The translations under genes were made by a program, and so were the position numbers. Of a DNA stretch of 64,000 nucleotides, positions 47,399-60,049 are shown one piece after another (the stretch's first letter is position 1; each line of letters opens with the position of its first letter). Below the pieces are notes generated by a model. That model was not told the DNA's origin. It saw nothing but the letters and a program-made list of their open reading frames with translations, and did not search any database. This DNA is from Ricinus communis (lineage: Eukaryota > Streptophyta > Magnoliopsida > Malpighiales > Euphorbiaceae), in the NCBI RefSeq assembly GCF_019578655.1, contig NC_063257.1, forward strand, positions 11,718,001-11,782,000, in the 5' to 3' direction.

Positions 47399-48950
47399 TA
47401 CCGATCACAAACACAAACTAAACCCTAGCTTTCCAAATACGTTACCGTTCCAGTGGTTTTTTTCTTTTTCCCTCTTTTTTTCTTCTTTCGAGTAAATGAA
47501 AAGGTTTTATTACTGATTGTAGAGAAAGAGAGCAGCAGAGGTTGTAATGTGTGGCGATCCTGCGAGCAGAGGTTTAAGGCATTTGTTCTTATTTATTTAT
47601 TTATTATTATTTATTTTATAAAATATAACACAAATAGAGATATTTTTATTTTATTCTTTTTGTTTTGCGTGAGGATGACCCATCATCATTTGCTTTAGGG
47701 TTTTGCTTATTAAATGGACGCTAAATTATGTTGGGCTGGCTGCGTTGTTGCTAACAAATTGGGCTTCCTTCATAACCTATCTCTATGAAGCCCACTTATT
47801 TTCGATTTCGATTTATATATAAAAATAACAAAAATACTCTTTTTTTATTTTTTATCAAAAATAAAAATTAGAAAATAATGAATATTTTAAAAATATTAAA
47901 ATATATGTAAAAATAAAAAATAACTATCCCATATTCTTACAAAAAAAATAAAAAAACTATACTCTTAAAAAAAATTACACAGTAAAAAATGATTAATTAC
48001 TATTAAAAATATTGTAATTACCATTAAAAAGTTTAGATTATTTCTGAAAAATTTCCATTTATATAATATAATTACTATTTACTTCCTACAGTTCTCTATA
48101 TTATATATTATTTTTTAATATTTAAAAATTATATATTTATATTTTTCTATTTTATAATCATATATTAAAAACTTTTTACATCTAATTTTTTTAAACAATT
48201 GTTAACTAGATTTAATTTTATACTATTTGTTATATGATCTTTGAAGTAATATATAAATTGTCATTTATAGTTTATTTATTATATTATAAATTCTTTGTCT
48301 AACTTCTTACTAAGAATCAAACTTAGTGTCTATACAAAAATAATTAACTATTGTTATTTAATTACTATAATCTCAAGTATAATTAAATCATAGTAAAATT
48401 TAAATATATTAAAAGTGCTTATATTTATCAAACTATTAAAAACTTATATAATCTTACTTTAAATTATTAAAATAAAATAAATTTTATTTTTATTATTAAT
48501 TTTATTATATTATAATTGTCACCTTGATCAAAAGTTTTGAGAAAGAAATTATTCTTTTATCTATTTTAATTCTTTAATTGTATTGATTTTCAAAATGCAA
48601 GGTGGTTTTAGTGCAATAAATAAAATATAAGAGACAATATGTACATTGCATTAAAAATTAGAGGGTAAATAATATAAAATCGAAACTAGTTAACTATTGT
48701 TTAATGAAAATTTTGACAGAATACAATTCTAGTATAAAATTACAAAATAAAATAATGAAAAGATACAGTTTTTAAATGTTGAGGGATAAGTAGTGTAATA
48801 TAGTAAACACATAAGGTATATAGTAATTACTTCTTTATATAATTATATATATATATAATAAAAAATTTCATAAATATCCAAAAAACAAAAGGCTAAAAAT
48901 ATCATTCTTATTGATAAAAATCTTTTCTTTAAAAAATACTGTAAGTTGAA
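47399..48950. other. Promoter region of the KH gene and AT-rich spacer
   Basis: The first 200 bp hold the 5' leader and promoter of the minus-strand KH gene. Beyond 47800 the DNA is very AT-rich with no supported feature. Confidence 0.45.
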
Positions 48951-48959
48951 ACTTTATTT

Positions 48960-49460
48960 TAAAAATATAATAGTATACATTAGGTATACTTTTTTTACAA
49001 AATAGTATATGTTATTACTAATTTAGTACATATTTTTATAATTTTTATATTATTAAATCGTTTAGTATATGTTTGGTATCAATTTGATAATAATTGATAT
49101 ATATAATTAGTATTCAAAATTGATATCTTTAACTATTTTTTTTTTATTTCTTTCATATTTTTTATATTCATTTCACATATGAGATATTTATTTGGTATAT
49201 AAATTAGTATCTACAACTTATATTTAAAATTATATTTTAGCATCTATTTCATATTTTTTAATATCAATTTCACATATTTTAGTATCTATTTAGTGTACAT
49301 ATAATATATTGCTAATATCTAAAACTGATATTTGAAATTATTTTTTTAGTAATTAATTCTTATTGGCAATATCTATTTCACTTATTTTGGTATATGTTCG
49401 ATACATATTCATATAATATATAACTAATATTTCAAATTATTAGCAACACATATACTACTA
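48960..49460. repeat. Diverged AT-rich repeat field
   Basis: Variants of 'tagtatctatttcatat' and 'ggtatatgttt' recur many times at irregular spacing, and reappear around 50095-50160. This looks like an old degenerated minisatellite. No period can be fixed by eye. Confidence 0.4.
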
Positions 49461-50700
49461 ACAATAAAACATCCATATACAAATAAGTCTATAAAAATAT
49501 TGTGATTAATAACTAACTGAACTATTTATTTTTTCAAATATCTCGTAGATAAAGTCAAGCATATAATCTAAATGTCCTTGAAATAAATAAAAAAATTTAC
49601 ATTAACAACTTATTTACTACATGCTAAAACATGGTTGCATTAACAAACAATCCCTTATTCATAGTCTTAATACACAACTCTATTAAATAAATGAAATAAG
49701 TGTCACATAAGTAACCAGGCATATAATTATTTTTTTCTTAATTCTCATACCAACTTCTAATTTCGTCTTCATTCTCATCATTACAAAACCCTTTAATCAC
49801 TACTTTATAATTCATAATATCTAGTTTTATTCCTTTACTCTCCATTTCACCTAACAACTCAACTATTTTCATCATTTTATTCTTTAATATTAATCCAGTA
49901 ACCTTAAGTTAAAATCCCTAACATTAGAAACAACATTTTTTGTTTTTCATTAAAGCTCGTATCTTTTCTCCATTAATAAATCTTAAGGCTCATATCTTTT
50001 CTCCATTAACAGATCTCTCATTTCCATAAAAAAATCTTTTGAAGCATATTAAACATAATTAATTCAGCTTTGTACTATTCTTTTCTATTTTACTATGTAT
50101 AAATTTTGGTATGTATTTCATATAATTTGGTAATACATATAATATATAAATAGTATTTGAAAAACTATTTATTAGTTCTAGTTTGTACTTTTGGTATCCA
50201 CACACATATAGGCATGGTTACGATACAAAAAGTTTTATCGATCTTTTAAAACAAGAATATTAGACATCATTAATGCAATACATAATCTATTTATATTTTT
50301 TTACCATTAATCAACAAAAAGACACATTTAAAGAAGCAATATGAAATTCAAAAACTAGAATTCAATTTTCTTTTTTAAACAGTAACATCTTAGCAGAAAC
50401 ACCTATTATTTCTTATCAGAAAAATATTTAAAAGAGAATTTTCTACAACAAAGCAAGGACCCAATTTTTATTCACATTGTACTAAAAAGTACCCAGGTGA
50501 TCATGTTCCACTAAACTATCATATTTCATTTTCCTTTATTTGGAACCATAAATAGATAAATTTGCATTTTACATAAAAATAAGCTCTTATGTAGGAGTTC
50601 TCTACTTTTACTTGCACAAGAACAACATAAAAAGAAATTCTTTATTCTTCAACAAGTGTTAAAACAATCATTTTCTCCATACAATTCAGAATAACATAAT
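49461..50700. other. AT-rich spacer
   Basis: I see no gene or bounded repeat here. Confidence 0.45.
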
Positions 50701-50715
50701 GAATCTTTATTAGGA

Positions 50716-51826
50716 GAATGTGTAAATATGATCCTGATGTTTAGCGTGAAAATTACAGTGGACTTTAATATTTTTTTGATTCCAAATCCTTATTGTTTCA
50801 AAATGGTATTTTTAAATACTCTCTTAAATATTTTATTTTTGACAGCAAACGTCCATTATCATAGTCTGGATGGTGGAGACTAAAAGGAAATATAATTATA
50901 AATAATATTTTTTTCTTCTTTCACCTCTTTTCTCATCTCTCCTCTCCTCTATTCTTTTTTTTTTTATCTTGTACTTCATTCACTTTTTCTTATTTCTCCC
51001 CTCCTACCTTTTTTTCTTATCTTCAAAGCAAGTTTTAGTCACAAAAAGTAATTTTAGATTTTTGTTTGCACCTAGTTTTTGGCTTTTGGGTGTGTTTCAT
51101 TAAGCATATAAGGATTTTATCATTTTTTACATCTCCTTAGTGATCTTTCTCTCTCTACAATAAGGTCTTTTTATGTTTCTATCAAGAAGAGATAACTTAT
51201 AAAAAAATTAAAATTTGTTTGAAAATAGAGATTAATTTTTTCCTCTTCTTTTTTCAGTTGGATTTAAGAAAAGCCTAGATTCATTTGATTCAATATTTTT
51301 CTATTTGCAAGTTGGGTATAACCTTAATAGGTTGGATGATGATAATTTTATTTATAAGTTTTTCAAGTATAAATCTGATCTCCTTAAGGCATTTGTGTAC
51401 CATTGATATATAGTGGTGGAAGAAAACTAGAGAAGGAGAAGAAACATATAAAAATAAAAAAAGAAATATAGGGCGGTTGCTTAAAAGAATGAAGTGGGAG
51501 CTTGTGGCTGTTAGGTTTTCAATAAATGAGAGAGGACATAATTATCTTTAAATTAAATATCTTAAAATCCCTAATAGTTATATAAAAAAATAGAAAAGAA
51601 CCTTATTACTTTCCTTAAAAAAGTAAACTTGAATTCGGTAGCATAAATTAATATCCACATCATCACTAATAGACTTTTAAGTTAGCTTCTATTAACAGAG
51701 TTAGTAGTCCATTAAAGAAAAAAATTTAAGTGATCCACTTTTAAAAGAAAACAAGTATATCAAAACTAAAAAAAAATATTAATAGTGCCAATATGGCTTT
51801 TGCTCCAAACATGAGGGTGATATTTG
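50716..51826. mobile_element. Candidate non-autonomous DNA transposon, about 1.1 kb
   Basis: The left end (aaatatgatcctgatgttt, then tttaatatttttttgatt about 30 bp on) resembles the inverse of the right end (aaatatcaccctcatgttt, then attaatatttttttttag). The match is loose and no target duplication is clear. The interior contains no recognisable protein. Some of the similarity could come from AT-rich composition. Confidence 0.35.
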
Positions 51827-52759
51827 AACCTTTTCATATCTTCATTTGGTATCATAGATCTAGATATTGCACTATTACCAACCTCCATTCTTCTTGTATT
51901 TTTCACACATGTAACAGAAGAGAGAGAAAGAAAGAGCAAATCCAAAAAAAGTAGAAGTAAAAAAAAGAAAGATCTAAATGAATTTTTTTTTCATAAAAAT
52001 TTTTTATAAAACATATTTACTTTATAAAGAACTTTTTATTTTCTATTTAGGTAATATTTTAAGTATAAAAGGTACACTTAAAATAAATGAAGTGAAAACT
52101 TCTTGTTTTCATTTGAAAACAAGTGACTTCGTATACAAAGAAAAATACACAAGACATGTTAAACTTGTTTTCAAAAGTTTTTCAAAGTGACTTCAATTTA
52201 TTGATTTAGTCATATCTTTCTTGATTAGGATTGACTAAGACAATTAAGCTTCTTATTTTATTATTTTGGAAGTTTTAATTATTTCCTTTTAGAATAAGTT
52301 TTTATTATTCCTTAATTAAGAATAGTTCCTTATTTTGTTATGTAGGAAAACTTCTATTTAGCATATACTTTAGTTTATTTTTCTTAAGCAAATACAAAAT
52401 TAGATTGTGTATTTATCTATTTAAACTTTATGTAGCTGAATGGCATAAGTTAATTGATCATTGTTGAATTAAAATTACTGTGAGATTATTCTTACTTGAT
52501 TTTTTTGAGAACTTTTCGAACTTATCAAGAACTTATTCTTGTGGCATTCATCTTGACTTATCACTCACCTTCTATCTTTCTTGAGTGTGGCGTTAATCTA
52601 TTTATTCTTAAACTAAGGTTTGAGATACAAGTTATCTTCGAGTCAAGGTCTTCAAAGTTCAGATTTAGATTTTTTGGAAATCTTATTCTATTTTTTGCAT
52701 GTTGGGTCTTGTCACAGATTGTCAAGGTTCACATTACTCAAGAGCCATATTTCACATGA

Positions 52760-55500
52760 ACTCTTAACAAGAATGGTTCCATCATTATGAATATGTATCT
52801 GAAGGATCTGTATTCAGTTGTAATGATTATGCCATAAAGATTATTAGTATTGGAACTATCAAATTGAAGTTTCATGATAGTACAGTTCATACGATTCAAC
52901 AAGTGCGACATATAGAAGGCCTACGGAAGAATTTGTTATTATTAGGTCAATTGGAGAACCTTGATTGTAAAATTACAATTGAAAAAGGAATCATGAAGGT
53001 GATTTGAGCTATGCTTATACTTATGAAAGGAGAAAAGGTGAATGCCAACTTGTACATGTTGAAAGGAGAGACTTTACAAGAAGGAGAAGCATCAGTTGCT
53101 TGAATCAATCCAAGTGAAAGACTTGCAATGGTGTCTCATTAGAAACTTAGACTTATGTCTGAGGAAGGAATGAAAGTTCTTGTAGAGCAAAATCTACTTC
53201 CAATACTCACTAAGGTATCCTTATCCATTTGTTAGCATTGTTTTACAAGTAAGCAACACATATTAAAATTCAATACATTAAATTCTAGAAGTAAAGAGAT
53301 TTTAGGATTGGTTCACTCCGATGTATGGCAAGCACGAGTTACATCCTTGGGAGGAGCAAGTACTTTGTATCCTTTATTGATGATTACTCTAAGAGATCTT
53401 GGGTATATCCTTTCAAGAGGAAGGCATATGTATATTCAGTCTTCAAAGTGCAAGTAGAACTTAAATTTAGTAAAAAGATCAAGTGTTGTAGACAGATAAT
53501 GGAGGAGAATATACAAGCAACTTTACAATTAGGAAGGCATTAATAGACAGTTCCTTGCATCATATACTTTTCAACAAAATGGAGTGGCGGAGCAGATGGA
53601 CAAGTTATTATTATAAAGAACAAATGGCTTAGATAAGGCTTTCTAGGAAAAGTAGTCAACACTGTTTATTATATAGTAAATCGGGTCCCATCAACTGCAA
53701 TTGAGATAAAGACACCAATACAAATGTGGACTAGCGAGCGAGCTGATTATTCAAACCTCCATATATTCGAAAGTCTGGTGTATGTTATGTAAATGCCCAA
53801 GAAACCACAAAGCTAGATCTGAAATCCATGAAATGTTCATTTTTAGAATATGCTGATGGTGAGAAGGGGTACCACATGTGGGATCCCACTGCCCACAAGG
53901 TTATTACCAACAGGGCTGTGAGCTTTATGAAAAATAAGAAGCAAGAAGCAAATGATAGCATTGTGAATGAGAATTCGGAGACTATAGCAGTACATGTGGA
54001 AAAGAAACTGAACAAGAGGATTCTTTGCTGAACCGGTGCATAAGGTACAAGAACTAATTGAGTCACAAGTACCAGAGATTCATTAATCATATCGGTTGAC
54101 AAAACAACTAGGTTGGTAATCAGATTATGTTATGGAGAGTAATGTTGTATATTGTCTTTTAACAGAGGATAGAGAGCCATAAACTCTCCAAGAATCAATG
54201 ACTAGTTCAAATGTAGCTCATTGGATGATAGCAATAGAAGAAGAAATGGAAGCTCTTCACAAGAACAAGACCTATGAACTTATATCGCAACCACAAGAAA
54301 GTAAGCCCATTGGTAACAAATGGGTGTATAAGATCAAGCATAATAATGATGAACAAGTGGAGCAATATGGTGCAAGATTGGTGGTAAATGCTTAAAAAGA
54401 AGGTATTGACTGCAATGGGATTTTTTCCTTGATGGTTTGACTTACAACAATTGGAGTAGTCCTGACAATATGTGCTATATTTAACTTATATATGGAGCAA
54501 TTATATGTTAAAACTGCTATTCTCAATGAAGATCTTGAAAAAAAAATTTATATGCTCCAACCAGAAGGTTTTGAAGAAAAAGGAAATGAAAACTTGGTTT
54601 GCAGGTTGAACAAATCTTTACAAGATCTCAAATAAGCATCGAGATTTGGTACAAGAGATTTCATTCTTTCATCATGAGCCTTGCATACAACTGATTTGAT
54701 ATAGACCCATATGTATATTTCAAGAGGTTCGGTAAAAATAATTTTATTATTTAGTTATTGTATGTTAATGACATATTGCTAGCAGACTCCGAAAGAGTTG
54801 AAGGCACAATTGACTAGAGGGTTTGAAATGAAGGACTTAGGACTAGCAAATAAGATTTGAGAAATGCAAATTCATCGAGACATAAATAATAGGAAGATTT
54901 GGCTATCTCAGAATAATTATTTTGAAGAAGGTCTTGTTGCACTTCAACATGCACAACTAGCCAATTTCTACCCCTCTACCTGTTAATTTTAAGTTATCCC
55001 CCAGCGTTTCCCTAGTAATAAAGTATAGAAATGGAGATGTCTCGGGTATTGTATGCATCAGCAATAGAAAGTTTAATGTTCACCATGATTTTGTACAAGA
55101 CCAGACATTACACAAGCAGTAAGAATGGTTAGTTGGTATATGGAGAATCCTGGTCGAGAGCATTGTGATGTTAAAAGGGCCATTAGGTACATTAAAGGGA
55201 CCACAAATATTGCATTATGTTATGATGGGTCAGACTTTATTATCAGAGGATATGTCGACTCAAATTATGTGAGTGATCTTGATAAAAGAAAATCCAACAC
55301 TGGATATGTGTTTATTCTTGCTAGTAAAGTTGTAAGTTGGGTTTTAAAACTATAGTCAGTTATGGCTACTCAACATTAGAAGCAGAGTTTGTTGTGGTTA
55401 CACAAGCTAGTAAAAAAGCAGTATGGTTGAAAATGGTATTGGAAAAAACTCGAGCATAAATAAAAGCTGTCTCTATTTTGTGACAGTTAGAGTGCCTTAT
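52760..55500 (+). pseudogene. Copia pol remnant (pre-integrase to RNase H)
   Basis: The reading is split over several frames with many stops. Recognisable stretches are GLRKNLLLLGQLE and NANLYMLKGET (protease end/pre-integrase), the integrase DDYSKRSWVYPF, the RT start WMIAIEEEMEALHKN, a divergent YVND version of the YVDD box near 54763 and RNase H at 55125-55355. No segment is long enough for a functional product. Confidence 0.82.
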
Positions 55501-55780
55501 ATCTTATAAAGAATCCAGCCTTTGATTTTAAAACAAAACACATCTGAGTGCAGTACCACTTTGTTGGTGAGAAAGTGGAGGAAGGAACAATGGATATGCA
55601 GAAAATTCGTACAAAAGAAAACCTTGAAGATTATTTGATAAAGGTAGTCAATATTAACAAGTTCATTTAGTGTCAATCCTCAAATGGCCTAGCAAAGACA
55701 TAAGCAACATGGAGGTGGCAAGATAGAAAAAATAGTATGAAGATATAATTAACTCTCACTCAAATTTTCAAGTAGGAGAT

Positions 55781-56189
55781 TGTTACTCGTAATGGCCCAA
55801 AAATAATTGAAGCCTATTAGAAGTTTTTCATCCCTTGCCAAGCAAAATGAATGTTTGCCAAGTAATATAAAATTGAAAGGCCGAAAACTTATCAATGTGG
55901 CCAACATATTTTTACATGCTTAAGGCCCACAAGTTTCTACTTGGTTGGCACCACGGTGTGAGAGTTATCGCAAATAAGAGATAAAAAGAGAGAGTTTAGT
56001 AAAAGTAAAAGAAATTATTATTCTCTTAAACTTTAAGAGAGTGTAAGTGTTCTCTTCTTAATTTATTTTTATCTTAATTTATTTAAGAGTATTCTATATA
56101 AAATTTGTATATTCTATTATTTATTATTATTATTTTTCAATTTATTTTAACTGTAATCTTGTTCTTTCTTATCCGAACTAATCCCAACA
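55781..56189 (+). repeat. 3' LTR of the plus-strand copia element
   Basis: It begins tgttactcgtaatggccc directly after agtaggagat and ends atcccaaca, so it has TGTTxx...xxAACA termini. About 409 bp. No second copy is visible upstream in this window. Confidence 0.75.
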
Positions 56190-57101
56190 CTTATAAAATT
56201 TCTTCAATAATATTTAATTTTTCTTATTCTTTCTTCATCTTATCTAGTTTTCTTTTCTTTTTCTTTTTTATTTTTTTCTTTCTCATACTTTAACAAATAT
56301 ATTTGCATTCTAGCTAAAAGATTCACTAAAGCTAGGTATGATGGTTTAGCTAGTGAACTCAATTCAACATATCAAGCAACATAAATAACATTTCATTTAT
56401 ATTGTTTAATATTTATTTATTATAAACTGTTTTTTGTTAATATTTTTCTCCATTTTATCACAAAATTTAGAATTCATCTCTTTTTTTTTCTTTAAAAATA
56501 AAAATTGTATTTTTATTTATTATAATAATATTACTATTAAAAGTGTTATACTATAAAAATAAAAAATTGAACTTTTTTCATATTTTTTATTAACATGGAG
56601 GTTTTATTTCAATATTTTTATTACATAATTATCAAAATATTATAATTAAATTATTTTAAAAATAAATAAAGATAATTATTCAATTAAAATAAATTATTTA
56701 TCAAATACTAATTTTAATTAAAAATATAATTAAATAAAATGAACCTATAAAGTCTAGTATTGTTAATGAATGATTAAATCGATATAAAGAAAAAATTTAA
56801 ACGTTTTATAATTTTATATATATTTATTAAAGTATATAATAATAAATGAGTTCTTACTATAAGATAAAAAAATATTTATAAAATAATTAAATATATTTAA
56901 TAAAATATAATGATTCATTAAAAATATTTATATAATAATTTATAAGCACAACGCACGTGGCAATACTATTGTCCCATACTGGGAGGTGCTTATTAACATA
57001 AACAAAAAAATTGTTCCATACAGAAATAAAAAAAGATTAGCCACACAAAAGCCTCATTTCAAGACATACCAGAAGAAGCGACCAACAATAAACTGCGATG
57101 A
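56190..57101. other. AT-rich spacer
   Basis: It holds the presumed 3' UTR of the minus-strand DUF247 gene near its right edge. Otherwise I see nothing. Confidence 0.5.
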
Positions 57102-58367
57102 TTAGGCGACTTCAAGGATGGAACACACAGTCTGTATTACTGTGAGTACGAGGAGAATAGAAGCTGCGAAAACAGAGATCCCAGCCCATGGAGTGTTGAA
57201 ATAGTCTTGTCTCAAGCTTCCTTTCATCTTGTGCCAAGGGTTCTTGCAATAATCATTCAGATCTTGAAGAGTAGCGGCAAAGTAGAATTGATTGCGGCGG
57301 ATAGCTACTTCCATGCGAGCAAAGAGAGTCGCCACTGCTTGATTGTTCCCTATCCAATTTTCTATTATCCCATTTTGATCCAGTATTTCCACATCCTTAG
57401 CATCCTTAATAAGCATGCCAATCATAGCAATGTAATCATTGGCATACATCTCACCTGAACAATGGCATTCTTCAAAGGCCTGCAGATTTCTCAACAAAAC
57501 TTCTACTGTATCTTCTATTCTGAAATGTGGAATTTTCAGAATTCCCTTGTCAAATGCTATGCTGAGTTTGTTTTGACTTGGACTCAACTCAAACTTGACG
57601 CCAGCATCGTGCAGCTGTGTTACTGTCGGTAGCACTATCTTTTCCAGTTTTCTTGGAGGTTTCAACTTTGGAGGCTGCTGACAAATTCTTAAGAAATCAA
57701 GAAAATGTTCGACTTCAGAGAAATCTTGCTGCTCTAAAATGTCCCCAGTCACCCATGAACCCCATCTACCTTGAAAGAAGCTATGAGTGAGCCCAATCAT
57801 GGACAAGGACAACCCCTCCACACGTTCAGCCAAATTTGAGAGCTTAAATAAGTCCTCAAGGATGAAGAATGGAACCTGATTTTCAAGCAATATTATGTCA
57901 CGACTTATATCAAACATATTATCATTTCTTGATATACGATCATTGCGGCTTCGCAAGTGTGCGAAATGGACTTTGAGTAAGAATGTAACGAGGAAGGTGG
58001 CATCTATCAGTATCATCTTCACAAATTCCTGACTGCTGAACACAATGGTTTCTGCATAACAGTTACGCAACCTCGTCTCTTGTTTACCAATACAAGTAAT
58101 GAAGTCCTCCAAGCTGCTGTCGCTCCACTGCAGAAAATCAAATAAGTACCTTCTTTTGTGCTCCTCCATTACCCTCAGCTCTTGTTTACCATGATGAAGT
58201 GGCCCTACAGAGACTGCTCTGGGCGTATATGCTTCTGGATTTAACTTGCGAGATCTTTCTGGAACTTTGTAGATACAACATTTGTCGGATAAAGGTCCCA
58301 ACACACCCAACTCTTGTCTTACAGACTTTGCTAACTCTTTAATGTCTAGTCGAGCCTTAGTGTTCAT
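57102..58367 (-). CDS. DUF247 family protein (UPF0481 type), single coding exon
   Basis: The 421-residue protein has the hallmarks of the plant-specific DUF247 family. These are IYKVPERSRKLNPEAYTPRA then VSVGPLHHG near residue 50, MEEHKRRYL, DIILLENQVPFFILEDLF near 160, NDYIAMIGMLI, and a C-terminal hydrophobic helix (GISVFAASILLVLTVIQTVC) that probably anchors it in a membrane. Length is normal for the family. The function of most members is unknown; in grasses two DUF247 genes are linked to self-incompatibility, which cannot be assumed here. On the minus strand an intron of 188 bp (58555-58368) ends exactly at the start codon, so the 5' leader exon is 58556 to about 58625. The frame is intact. 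Confidence 0.92.
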   Translation of the reverse strand: MNTKARLDIKELAKSVRQELGVLGPLSDKCCIYKVPERSRKLNPEAYTPRAVSVGPLHHGKQELRVMEEHKRRYLFDFLQWSDSSLEDFITCIGKQETRLRNCYAETIVFSSQEFVKMILIDATFLVTFLLKVHFAHLRSRNDRISRNDNMFDISRDIILLENQVPFFILEDLFKLSNLAERVEGLSLSMIGLTHSFFQGRWGSWVTGDILEQQDFSEVEHFLDFLRICQQPPKLKPPRKLEKIVLPTVTQLHDAGVKFELSPSQNKLSIAFDKGILKIPHFRIEDTVEVLLRNLQAFEECHCSGEMYANDYIAMIGMLIKDAKDVEILDQNGIIENWIGNNQAVATLFARMEVAIRRNQFYFAATLQDLNDYCKNPWHKMKGSLRQDYFNTPWAGISVFAASILLVLTVIQTVCSILEVA

Positions 58368-58555
58368 CTGCTTATCAAAAGTTTCCAGACAAAGACAGAT
58401 AGATTGTCACTACCATGCATACATTCAACATATCTTCCAGTATTTCACTAAATAGAAAATAAAATTCCAATAAAAACAAATGAGATATGGCAATCAAAAT
58501 AACAAGCTTAAAAGTAACCATTTTTGGGTATTAAAAGCTGTGTAAAAACTGTTAC
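58368..58555 (-). other. 5' leader intron of the DUF247 gene
   Basis: On the minus strand the donor follows ctctctgctcag as gtaacag, and the acceptor ataagcag abuts the start codon. Leader introns of this kind are common in plant genes. The intron is inferred from splice signals, not from a transcript. Confidence 0.6.
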
Positions 58556-58651
58556 CTGAGCAGAGAGACGAAGACTTTGCTGTTATTCTAAAGATGTACA
58601 AACAGTCACAGTTGGTAATCAAATTTGCTCAGCTAGCTACCATTCATCATC

Positions 58652-58658
58652 TATATAT
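58652..58658 (-). promoter_or_regulatory. Candidate TATA box of the DUF247 gene
   Basis: The minus strand reads gaatatatag, about 30 bp before the expected start of the leader exon. Confidence 0.4.
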
Positions 58659-58910
58659 TCCTTCTCTCCAAATTTCTACATTTATCAAATATATTATGAC
58701 CAAAAGCCCTCTTCAAAGTCGTCGTGTGTGATAAGGATCCCATTTTGTACAGCACAACTTGATCCTTTCTTCTTCTTTTCTTTTTCCCATCTAGTTGCAA
58801 GTGGATACTAAAATAATTGTAGGGCAATGACTCCAACTTAGTCAACATAAGAACATATTGGTGCATCCATATGCAAATAACAACAGCAACAGCAGCAGCA
58901 TCGGAGAATT

Positions 58911-58932
58911 TTCTTCTTCTTCTTCTTCTTCT

Positions 58933-58963
<31 letters not shown>
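58911..58963. repeat. (TTC)n followed by a 29-base T tract
   Basis: About eight TTC units run into an uninterrupted T tract (58935-58963). On the minus strand this produces a Lys/Arg-only frame that is not a real gene. Confidence 0.93.
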
Positions 58964-60000
58964 CTTTTAATTTGAAAAAAGGTGTTTACCAGGGCCCCTG
59001 ACGGCATATAGGGCCCTTAAAAATTAAGGGTTTTAATTTTTTAATATATATAAAATAAATATTAATTTTATTAAATTGTAAGTAGTTTTAATTTATGGGA
59101 TAACAATTAGTATTAGCAATGTACTTAGTAACTTGTTAAAAAGTTAAAATTATTTGGTGACGATGATTTAAAAACAAGTTGTTTAAATTTATAAAACTTT
59201 CTATAACATTGGATTACATGTTTACTAACGGTGATGATTTATATTTATTATTAAAATTAAATGTTATAACAGAAATTATAAATAAAAAATAAAAATACCA
59301 ATGGCAGATATTAAATTTTATAAAAAAGAGATAAATTCTTCTCTAAATACATAGATAACTTGTAAAATACTGTTAACCACTTTTTTCATGGCAGCTTTAG
59401 TGAAAACAAAAGTATTTCAAAATTAAAAATAATAAATATTATTTGTGTTTAATCATGTCACAAGAAAGACTAAATAATTTAGCTATATTATCAATTAAAA
59501 AATATTTAGCTTCTAAACTTGAAAATAAAAATTTAGTTAATGACTTTATATCTCAAATTTTAAAATAATAAGAAAAATAAATTTTATAATGTGTTTTTTT
59601 ATAATTAAATACTATTTGAGGCTGCAAAAAATATGGTTTAAGTTGTTCTCTAAACTTGTAAACCAAGTTCAAATCACCCCAAATTTACTTTCTTGGCTAA
59701 TTTATCCTATATGTTTGTAAAAGTGGTCGGTTAGCCCCACATTCAAGACAGTGTGTTACACACACTTTTTAAGGCAAGTGAGTGGTATTAAAAACAACTA
59801 AATTAAAACAATGATTCAATTTTTATTTTCCTTCTTTTTCTCTTTTTTTAATTACAATACTTAATTTTTTCACACAAAAATGCAAAATCATGAAAATAAT
59901 TTTTTATTTCCCTCATTCATTAATTGTTTTTGTTGTCTTTCCTATTTAATTACAATTCAATAAGTAAAATTTTAAAAAAAGTCTAAAAATTTTATTCTAA
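58964..60000. other. AT-rich spacer
   Basis: At 59630-59790 a stretch (ggtttaagttgttctctaaa..., then tgtgttacacacac) resembles the terminus of a non-autonomous DNA element, but no partner end is visible. No gene is supported. Confidence 0.4.
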
Positions 60001-60049
60001 AAAGTCATTCCTTGACAAAAACTCACTTAGATATTTTGTCAAATACATC

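Larger units (their letters stand above)
52755..56189 (+). mobile_element. Degenerate Ty1-copia retrotransposon with a 3' LTR
   Basis: Broken frames on the plus strand follow the copia order: protease/pre-integrase region (52760-53110), integrase with a FVSFIDDYSKRSWVYPFK stretch (53325-53543), RT start with a NKWVYKIKHN segment (54198-54395), and RNase H with a YIKGTTNIALCYDGSD stretch (55125-55355). A polypurine-like agtaggagat and a 409-bp LTR follow. Stops and frameshifts occur throughout. No 5' LTR or convincing gag is found upstream, so the 5' end is lost or unrecognisable. Confidence 0.85.

Noticed and set aside
51847..51860. tggtatcatagatc as a copia primer-binding site for the element at 52755
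   Set aside because: It differs from the tggtatcagagc site, is not preceded by anything like the 3' LTR end at 56189, and the 900 bp between shows no gag.
58651..59007. 118-codon minus-strand frame with poly-Lys and poly-Arg
   Set aside because: It is produced by the (TTC)n/T-tract microsatellite and has no domain; the real nearby gene is DUF247.
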